Below, in pieces: positions 56,119-64,000 of a stretch of DNA of 64,000 nt (the first letter of the stretch is position 1; the number at the start of each line of letters is the position of its first letter). Source of the stretch: Nephrocerus scutellatus (lineage: Eukaryota; Arthropoda; Insecta; Diptera; Pipunculidae); NCBI GenBank assembly GCA_947095585.1, contig OX352762.1, positions 91,734,249 through 91,798,248 of the forward strand, read 5' to 3'. The position numbers were made by a program, and so were the translations under genes. The notes under the pieces are model-generated. The model worked only from the letters and a program-made list of their open reading frames with translations. It had not been told where the DNA came from and ran no database searches.

Positions 56119-56436
56119 CAAAAAAAATGGATTCAAAAATAAAATGTAGCATGTACATCAAATGCTGTCATTCAGTAGAGCAGCTCCAGGATTTTTTTAT
56201 GGACTATTGCATATGCAAAAAGAAAGTCAGTGTTTCGCGCGTTGGGCCTTTCAGGTAACCTGGGCACTTCTCGGTATACTTGTACCACTTGCGGAAAGCA
56301 TTTATCTTGTAAAGCTAACCTGGAGGATTATAAGTGCATAGACAGTGTTCCAGAATACGAATGCAAAATTTGCCGCACACAGTTTTATAGCCGGGGTGGT
56401 TATGTCAAACATTACAAAAGACATCAAAAACTATAG
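56119..56436 (+). CDS. Small zinc-finger reading frame, copy 2
   Basis: Duplicate of 50600-50917. The acceptor-like ttattgcag, the ATG at 56127, the CAG|GTAACC site at 56254/56255 and the C2H2 finger (CKIC then HYKRH) are all kept. One change converts GTARYT to GTSRYT in the finger frame. The frame relation between the two parts is the same in both copies, so the shift, or intron, predates the duplication. Confidence 0.4.
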
Positions 56437-56548
56437 AAAACATCAAAAATTTGAAGTTATTGTGAATTTATAATTCTTTTGATATTTGCTCCAAATTAAA
56501 AAAAATTAACCATTTATTTTGAAAGTTCTTTTCTTTTATATAGTAAAA

Positions 56549-56944
56549 AAAAGGTATAAAAATCATGAATATTTTCGAACTTGGGATGTTTGCAGATTTA
56601 CCCATTACCGTATCTCCTGAGTCAAAAAAAACGAAAAAAAACTCTGTCTGTCTGTTTGTGTACCCTAAAGCCCAGACGGCTGAATTTATGGGGATGAAAA
56701 TTCATATTTAATCTTCTTACATAAAGTGAGAATTCCCAGTTGATTTTAACGGAAATCCGACGACCGAAAGTGAAAGTTTAATTCGACACTTTTTCGAGTT
56801 TTTGCAAAAAACCTGTTAAGTACAAAAAAAATTAAAAAAAAAATAAATGAAATAAAAATGTAATATACATTTAGTGAAGATTCCTGCCCTGTCCGTAAAA
56901 GATAGTCTTGTTGTGCCCACACCTCTATTTTTTATTAGTTAGCA
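56549..56944 (+). repeat. REP-2 repeat, copy inside duplication 2
   Basis: Duplicate of 51030-51425 with no difference noticed. Confidence 0.6.
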
Positions 56945-57320
56945 TTTTATCGTAACGCAATTTCATTTATTAACGATTTTTTAATTGATTAAAAGATAAA
57001 TTATAAGTAAATTATGCGATTTCTCAATTTTTTTAAAATTTTTTGGAAAAATTGGTCTTTTTCTTTATAAAAACATTCCGTGTACCTTAAGGAACATAAG
57101 AAAAAAAATAAGAAAAAAATTAGCCGAATTGGTCGAGCCGTTCTCGAATTTTGCGCTTAGCAACATTCATTTTTATTTATATAGAAGAAGAAGATAGATA
57201 AACAAAATAAAAGTCATTATAACTTTTAAATAAAAAAAAAGGAAAATAATTATAATAATTAATAAAATTAATAAAAAAAAAATTGATAAAATTGATAAAA
57301 CGAATTGTCACTCGCTTTAC

Positions 57321-57450
57321 ATTTAAACTTCATAACAATTTCAATGTTTGTCAAATCAGTGTTCTCTTCACCAATCCATTCAGCGTCTTCACATCCTTCC
57401 TCCAGGGCAATGATAGTTATATTCACGTTGTCTTCGCGGTGCAACACACA
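57321..57450 (-). other. Possible orphan exon on the minus strand, copy 2
   Basis: Duplicate of 51802-51931. The splice-like sites and the open frame are unchanged. Confidence 0.28.
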
Positions 57451-58129
57451 CTGGCAGTTTTTTTATTGATCGATGATGTGTGTTAGATACTATTCACATG
57501 ATCTTTTAGCATCACTTAAGAAGCAAAGTACATTTCACAACTTAAGCATATTCTATCTTTCAGAACATTTTGAACTGAAGCACAATAATAATCACGGTAA
57601 GGATTTTGGTGGTGGTGGTTCAATTAAAGATGATAAGCATAAATTGTTTAATAAAAATAATGGGCAAACATTTTATGCTTCAACACTTTTTCTATCGGTT
57701 GCAGCTTTTATTCCAATACTGCTTGTGGAATTGGTGGTGGTAAATATCCTTTTGTTTATTACAGTAAAGTAACTAGGCTTTGCACAGCAATTTTGATCAT
57801 CACACTTAACAATTTGAGTGTATTGTAAAAACTAGCTATGAAATAACAAGGAACGCAAGGACACGTCCGACTGGATTGAAATTATATTAACAAGTAAAGC
57901 TTTTATTTCAATTAGTAGTGTGTTTGAGAATACAATAAATTGAGAACTGTGTTTGTGAATACAATTGACTGAGTATAGTGTTTATGAATACAACAAACTC
58001 AGTGCTGGCAATACAAAAATATTAAATTTATAAGAGTGCAATATTGACTCGTATGAACATGTTTAGAGAACCATTCGGAATTTCTAAACAAAATGTTTTT
58101 TTTTGTGGTATTTCCGAATTATCTGGTTC

Positions 58130-58840
58130 GATATATTCAGCAACTGTTGAATAGTTAGAAAAATTTTACTAACTATCGTTTATCATGAGCTGTTGATACA
58201 TGAATAAGAATGTCTGTAACAGTTTTGAGGAGAAGAGGTTGACCGTCTTCAAATCTGGGCTTCCAGGTCTTTCTCTTAGATTGAGTAAATCTTTTTTTTT
58301 AGAGCATTCTCTATAACTTTTTTTTGTCTTTCCTGATTAAATATCTTTGTTTTTAAATCACATTCTAATTTCTTTTTTTTTTCGCTTCAATTTGCGTTAT
58401 TTTTTGCTCCTGTTCAAAAGAGATCATTCCTGTATTTTTACACTTATAAAGACCTAGAAGATCGGCATTTTTTCTGCTTTTGGGCCGGAGCTTTGCATTA
58501 TTTTGATGGTAACGGTTGACTCTTAGATGAGGCAAGGTTTATCGTTATCGAGTGTCGTTGATTTAGATAAAGGTGTTTGATGAACTTCACTCTGCTCATT
58601 TGCTTGAGTTTAATTCGGTTTCGTGAACGATTTCGACCAAAATTTCATTAAATTTCCGTTACTTTCAAACACACCGCTTTTTGGTTAGCTCAGAAACTTT
58701 TGTACACAACTCATCCGTGTGTTTTATTTATTTTATTCCATATTTCGTTAACATCTTTTTAGGACTGCTGTTTGGATTTGTCAGGATATGCTCTCAAAAA
58801 CTTATTGTACAACGACCTATTCATAATTATGGTCTAATGT
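58130..58840 (-). pseudogene. Decayed reading frame, probably mobile-element protein
   Basis: The minus strand starts near 58832 with MNRSLYNKFLRAYPDKSKQQ, followed by a stop and KDVNEIWNKIN. After a frame shift comes DELCTKVSELTKKRC. Further left there is a lysine-rich, coiled-coil-like stretch (LECDLKTKIFNQERQKK, near 58365) and a segment containing LRERPGSPDLKTVN or, in another frame, PRFEDGQPLLLKTV (near 58240). The pieces resemble a broken transposon-type protein, but I cannot name the family. It lies immediately outside the tandem duplication. Confidence 0.4.
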
Positions 58841-59166
58841 TATGAAATATAATGAAAACGAACCTTTTAATTCTTCTTTCTTTTAATTTATAAATACCAC
58901 AATAATCATCAACACTTTATCTCATCGCGCTCAATGTGGTAATTCGCGTTTTATTTGTTTTGTCGCGCATGTTGTATATGTTTGGTAGTTTGTCGCGCAT
59001 AACTGTCGTTCTACTTTCGGTTTCACTGTAAGTTCGCAAAATTTCAGATCCCAAGCTACAACACCTGGCGCGAAGTTAATATAGGCTATAGAGAATTTGA
59101 AAAACTCTTACATATACAAATTAACAGAAGTAAAATATAGCTCCGAATAACATCGAACAATCACAA
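58841..59166. other. Spacer upstream of tRNA-Tyr, with a REP-1 end fragment
   Basis: gcgcgaagttaatatagg...gagaattt at about 59067-59099 matches the REP-1 end block with a small insertion. Nothing else is recognised. Pol III promoter elements for the tRNA are internal to the gene. Confidence 0.5.
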
Positions 59167-59263
59167 CCTTCGATAGCTCAGTTGGTAGAGCGGTGGACTG
59201 TAGAGTTGAATTCTGTTAAATGTAGAAATCCATAGGTCGCTGGTTCAAATCCGGCTCGAAGGA
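59167..59263 (+). tRNA. tRNA-Tyr: tRNA-Tyr (anticodon GUA), intron-containing
   Basis: The acceptor arms CCTTCGA (59167-59173) and TCGAAGG (59256-59262) pair perfectly, with discriminator A at 59263. The D arm is GCTC/GAGC. The anticodon stem GTGGA pairs with TCCAT (one G-U), and its loop reads CTGTAGA, giving anticodon GTA. A 24-nt intron (59204-59227) interrupts the loop one base after the anticodon, the usual place in eukaryotic tRNA-Tyr. The T arm GGTTCAAATCC is the B box. The spliced product is 73 nt before CCA addition. Intron removal by the tRNA splicing endonuclease is required for function. There are no mismatches suggestive of a pseudogene. Confidence 0.97.
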
Positions 59264-59272
59264 ATGCGTTTC

Positions 59273-59283
59273 TTTTTTTTTTT
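59273..59283 (+). terminator. Pol III terminator of tRNA-Tyr
   Basis: A run of 11 T on the sense strand begins 9 nt after the tRNA 3' end, preceded by an isolated TTT. An equally long A-run follows at once. Confidence 0.85.
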
Positions 59284-59443
59284 AAAAAAAAAAAGCTTTC
59301 CATACTCAAATTAATTTATTTCGTCGTGGGTTGGGGGCTAATGGCATGTGAAAAATTTATTAAAAAAAATATATATGTGTAATAACCAGCGGCGCACTCT
59401 AATTCAGTAAACTGCGTAATATATTATTAAAAAAACTACACTT

Positions 59444-59449
59444 TTTATT
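59444..59449 (-). terminator. Polyadenylation signal of SKI3
   Basis: AATAAA on the minus strand, about 33 nt past the stop codon at 59482-59484. This gives a very short 3' UTR that ends before the tRNA gene on the opposite strand. Confidence 0.7.
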
Positions 59450-59481
59450 AAATTTAATATTATCCCCGAATGCAGCAAAGA

Positions 59482-62400
59482 TTATCTACAAGCACACAAA
59501 ACTTTAATAAGATTTTCATGTGGATATAAATGCACCGCACGTTGGATTAATAAAGTGGCGCGATGTTTGTCAACAGCGCTTAGTGCACGACTTGCTGTCA
59601 TAAGACATTTTGCGTCATCGATGCACGAACTCCTAGAAAACACAGAACAGGGGAAAATAACAACGCTTTACTTTAACAGACCTTATGATTTCCACCCACC
59701 TGAAAGTGCTGCGGTGACCTAAGACAATTGCGCTCAATGCAATCTGACTGGTTGACTGGTGGTATTTTCTCATTTGACCATAATTGTCGAGCATGTAGTT
59801 TGCCAGAATTGTGCGCAATTTTGAACAATGCGGGAACAAGTGAACTCTTGACATCAGGTACGTGAGTCCCTTGCGAGTTTCATTCTATGAAGAATATAAA
59901 AAAATGTATTAAATGAAAACACACTGCACACTGCAAGTATACATTTGCCAAATAATATTGTGACGTGAGGAATGCAATGTTAGCACAATAATTTAAAGAG
60001 TTCTCATGTTTCTTCAGCTCATTGAGAATTGTCTCACTTAGTTGTTTGTCCCCATGTAAAATGCCTAAAGCATAAGCCGAATATAAGGCTTGAATTGGAG
60101 AATTTTTGAGAAGGATGCTGAATTGAGAAAGAAGATATATACAGAGATTTTAACCAATTTGGAAATTGTGTCTGCTGTCCACCTCACCTTTGATATAAAA
60201 TCGTTTTTGTGTCAGCTTCGCCTTGCGATGCGTAGACCATTGATGCCATCGCAACCAGTATCATTGCTGCTTTATCATCTTCATTGTCGGTGACACTTTT
60301 GAGAACTGAATTGTAAACGGAATATGCCTCCTGATGTTGGCCCGACCGAAAGTATGCCAGTGCAAGGCCAACGATCGGCCTGAAACTGGCCTGCGACACT
60401 GAATCGAAAGCTTTGATTGCTTCGTATGGCTGGTTTACCTTAAGAAAGAGATAGCCCAGACTTGTGTTCATTTTATCACGATCATCGCCTTCAGCTTTCT
60501 TTACAGCTTGTTGATAGGCGCTGATTGCTGGGAGCCACAGTTTGTGACGTGATTTCAAGAACCCCTCATAGGAAAATGCGTCTGCACAACAGTCATTTTC
60601 TTCGCTTTGAACATACCTAAAGTGTTATTTGCTTGGGGAATTAGTTGTTCAATTGTAATTGTAGACCTGACTTATCCATTACCGATTAATTGCATCTAAT
60701 GCCACCGTGTCGGCAAACATTTTTTCTATGGCGCGTTTATAATGCGGCTGCTGACATTTTGCCTCGTCTGATAGAATTCTGCACACCCAATAAGCATACC
60801 CAAGTGCTGCTTCGGGATGGAACTCGAATTGCGTGCAATGCCGAAATAAATCGAGAGCTTCTTCCTCGTCGGCAATTATTTCTGCAATCATTGCCTGGCC
60901 GATCCAAGCGTTCGGATATGTCGGTCTTGATTGCTGAGCTCGTTGGAATGATTGATTTGCCAGTTTAATTTCGTCAAGTTGCATGTAGAGCACGCCGAGA
61001 TTTGTCCATGTGATATAGGACTTACGATCAAGTTGCAGAGCTTGAATAAAGCAGTGCTGAGCTAGCGGATAGTCTTTAATGCCTGTAAAAAAAGAGTAAT
61101 ATTTAATAAATTGGCAAACACTACATCAACCGTTTTTACTTTTATGCATATTCAGAACTCCAAACAAATTCCAATTCTGCCATCGATTAATATCCTGACT
61201 AATGGACGCTTTACACGCTTTCACAGCTAATTCCATGTGTTTCTCCTCATCGAATGGAAGATATTGAGCACTATAATAAGCGCACAAGGATAATTCATAC
61301 CACAGAAAGGTGTTTTGCTTGAGCTTTAAAGCGCACGCGTAAAAACTGAAAGTTTTTATCGTCATTTTAAGTTGCACACTTAAATAGGAAAAAAATTGTT
61401 TTCTTCTGTGCTTCTATCTCACCGCGTGGCCAGTTCCAATAAATCTCTGCGTTCCAAACGAACAATGTCTGTGTCGTCGCGCTTTGCTAGCTTTCCGGTT
61501 ACTTCCAAATTAGCCATTGACGTTGGCATTTGAGCAACAGTCAAGAATAGACTGGCTGTAAGACGCCAAAGCCAAACCATATTAAGATTACCGCCGATAA
61601 TAAATGCCCTACACAAGCACAACAAGTATCGGGCACAAGCATGGAGTTATTTAATGGATTATAAGAGAATGTATCACCAACTAACCTCTGCAAATGATTA
61701 ACTGCAATTTGTAAATGCGATTTGCTACGCCCCAGGCGATTTTCAATTTTTAAATTATGCGCCACACCAATATGTGCCTCGGCAGCACCCTTAAGACCAG
61801 GCAAATTGTCTGGATGTTCCCGCAGCAGATCATCAAAGTCTTCAATTGCTTCGTTATACATTCGAATTGTCTGCAAGTTCAGAAAACAAGGAAATAACTG
61901 TAGCTATACATAGAATTAAGTCTTGAGTTGTAACGTACCATTTTTATTAGCGCTATCTGCAATTTGGCATAAGTATTATGCAGATCTAGCGTGAGTATTT
62001 TTTCAAAAACTCGAATTGCCGAATTGTATGATCCTCGTTCATAATAGGCATCACCTAAAGATTCCCAATAAATAATGCAGCTGACATCGCATTTAATTGC
62101 ACTTCGAAATGAATTAATTGCCTGAAAAGTAAGAGTTCACAATATTAATTGTTAAAAAATGTATCACAAACTCCTTACATCGTCCCACTTTTTAGCACTC
62201 ATGTAATGCAAACCCAATTTATATTGAATCCACTTTGCATTCAAGTTTTGCCAGTTTTTTAAGGTATTCAGCAAAAGTGCTGCATTTATATCCTAAATTT
62301 AATAATGAAAAGTTAAAATCTAAATTGTCATAAATTAGAGACAGTGCTATACTTCCTCTCCGTTCTGCTGATAGATTGCGCTTAAACTGTTAATCGCATC

Positions 62401-64000
62401 TTCGCACATTGGATAAAGATTCACGCACTTCTCAAAGCACTTTCTAGCGCGAAGGAGATCATCTAGGGCAAAGTAAATTTGACCCAAATACAGAAAGCAG
62501 TCATTTGTATATGGCTGAAGGCGCGTAGCTCTGAGCAGGTATGGCAGGGCATCTTTATATTTACGCAACTTGATAAGAGTTTTTCCCATTAGAAGAAGTA
62601 CTTCAAAAGTATCCCTATAATCACAGATTTCGAGAGCTGCTACGGCTTCAGCGGGATCCCTAAAAGTTCATAAATGCTAGTTTGATAGAACAAGTTTTTT
62701 CTATTTTCTTATACTCACATGAGGAATTCCGCCTTTGCAGTAATTGGCAAAGAAAGATCCTTTAATTTTTCAATCAGTCCCAATTTCGAATAACATCTGA
62801 GCGATATTAAATAAGTTTTTAAGACCATTAGAATATATTTATTTATAGAATTCTTCACCTCGCCATAGAATGCAAAACAGCACTATTTTTTTCGCAAGTT
62901 AACAACAGCTCCACAGCTTCATTCAGAGATTCTGAATCTGATGAATGTGAAATACACTCAGCGTAATTCTGATTAATGCAATCAAGTTTTTTGAACAATT
63001 GTAATGCAATTCCGTACGCACCGAGTTTCATTTCAACTTGTGCTAACAAATTAACGGCCACATGATAGTTCGGTTGAATCACTTGCACTCTATAGAGTAG
63101 ATCCCGAGCAGTGACGAATTGATGTAGATCGAATGCATTAATGGCCTGAATAAGCAGTGACAAACTTGATTGGGGATTCAATTTAAATAATTCATCCGAG
63201 TAGTATTCAATGGGATGTTTAAGTGAAGTCCAGGGCTTTTCTATATCATTTATAGCTTTATAGTTTTCACAGTATACTTTGCAAATCCATTCTAATGGAT
63301 AAACTTCTTTTGGATAGACATCTACCATATCGCTAGCGTAATTAATAAGATTTTTCAAATCGCCTTCCTTATAAAGAAGCTTTAAATATCTTTTATAACA
63401 ATTTAAATGGATCTCTAGTTCGCGTTCGCGAATAGAACGCTGCAACGCAAGTTTTAACTAAAAAGAAATAAAATTTCCACCAATCAACAGACTATTTCAA
63501 ATACATATATATACCAATTGCAAATCTTCATCAACAGTTTCATAATCTTGTCCTATCCACACCTTTGCTAAGCTCAAAAGAGACGATTGCACGCGGTCTT
63601 CGTCAAGCGAACTGGTTTCGGTCTTAAGCACTGTGAGGCATTGTTGTGTAACTTTTTTGTTAGCTGCTATTGTCGATAGTTTCTCATGATAATCTTTAAA
63701 CTTTTCGCTGTAATGAGAAATCAATTATGCATTAGAATAGAAAAAATTTAAAAAAAAATTGACTTACGGTACTAAGGCAAGAAGTTGCTGATATATATCG
63801 GGCAACTCTTCGATTGGAGCACAATTCGCAAGACCCTGCAGAGCAACAGTTGGTGCTCCAGGAGAGCATGCAACAGCCTGTCGCAAATAGTTGGCCGCCT
63901 AAAACAACAGTGAAAACAAGGAATTTTTTTAGTGCAAGATGATAAGAAAACGAAAATAATGACCTCAGCTTTATTGGAGTTCTGGTAAGCGGCACCCAGC
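59482..64000 (-). CDS. SKIC3: SKI3/TTC37-like tetratricopeptide protein (Ski complex), 5' end beyond window
   Basis: TPR scaffold of the cytoplasmic Ski complex (with the SKI2 helicase and SKI8), which passes RNA to the exosome for 3'-5' decay. I assemble 16 exons, all with GT-AG introns and compatible phases: 63964-64000, 63768-63898, 63515-63707, 62859-63457, 62719-62796, 62353-62659, 62179-62292, 61939-62121, 61686-61870, 61423-61608, 61140-61378, 60683-61082, 60188-60616, 59943-60117, 59700-59884, 59482-59632, stop TAA. Introns are mostly 45-75 nt. About 1,196 codons are visible, all open. Repeated TPR helices occur throughout (LGQIYFALDDLLRARKCFEK, WESLGDAYYERGSYNSAIRV). The strongest family signature is the segment with WIGQAMIAEIIADEEEALDL and ALGYAYWVCRIL near 60930-60770. 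Human TTC37 is about 1,560 residues, so N-terminal exons probably lie beyond 64000. The name rests on recalled family similarity and was not searched. Confidence 0.87.

Larger units (their letters stand above)
52563..58083. repeat. Tandem segmental duplication, copy 2 (5.52 kb)
   Basis: Head-to-tail repeat of 47402-52562. It keeps two segments deleted in copy 1 (about 53433-53622 and 54027-54202) but has its own one-base loss near 53996. The right boundary lies at ggaattt 58083, after which sequence is unique. The left joint at 52562-52566 fuses the right end of one unit to the middle of LINE D. Confidence 0.93.

Overview
The window looks like nuclear DNA of an insect, most probably a higher fly (Diptera). 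It is AT-rich and full of mobile-element debris. A real multi-exon gene at the right end has short GT-AG introns, and a tRNA-Tyr gene carries the anticodon-loop intron typical of eukaryotes. The species cannot be fixed from the sequence alone.

Only two ordinary cellular genes are convincing, both at the right edge. One is tRNA-Tyr(GUA) at 59167-59263 (+), with a 24-nt intron. The other is a tetratricopeptide protein at 59482-64000 (-), which I assemble into 16 exons (about 1,196 codons, running off the window). I identify it as SKI3/TTC37, the TPR scaffold of the cytoplasmic Ski complex that feeds RNA to the exosome.

The rest is a layered graveyard of transposons. Left to right: REP-1 repeats and a CpG-rich tandem array (1-1000); a frameshifted hAT/DUF659-type gene (1344-2668); three copies of a tRNA-derived SINE, each with intact target-site duplications (4666, 7330, 8379); a 325-bp tandem array (6110-7000); a long-inverted-repeat element (11895-14251) split by a dead mariner (12454-13671); and an internally deleted non-LTR element (14861-16350). 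RTE-like LINE family A has pieces at 5270, 18600, 21400, 24945, 34770, 37556 and 44575. RTE-like family B lies at 31546 and 35060. An RNase H-bearing LINE is at 25210, a Jockey-type LINE at 38036, a 5'-truncated Ty3/Gypsy element with a 3' LTR at 40291-43409, and an internally deleted second mariner-like element at 43839-44421.

The most unusual region is 46-58 kb. A LINE sits next to the Rep (HUH) part of a Helitron, and a 5.2-5.5 kb block holding both has been tandemly duplicated (47402-52562 and 52563-58083). Within each copy, helicase C-terminal sequence precedes Rep sequence on the minus strand, the reverse of the normal RepHel order. Each copy also holds a roughly 100-bp minisatellite, a small zinc-finger reading frame beside plausible splice sites, and a possible exon on the other strand. 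This looks like a Helitron-derived composite that picked up outside sequence and then duplicated recently.
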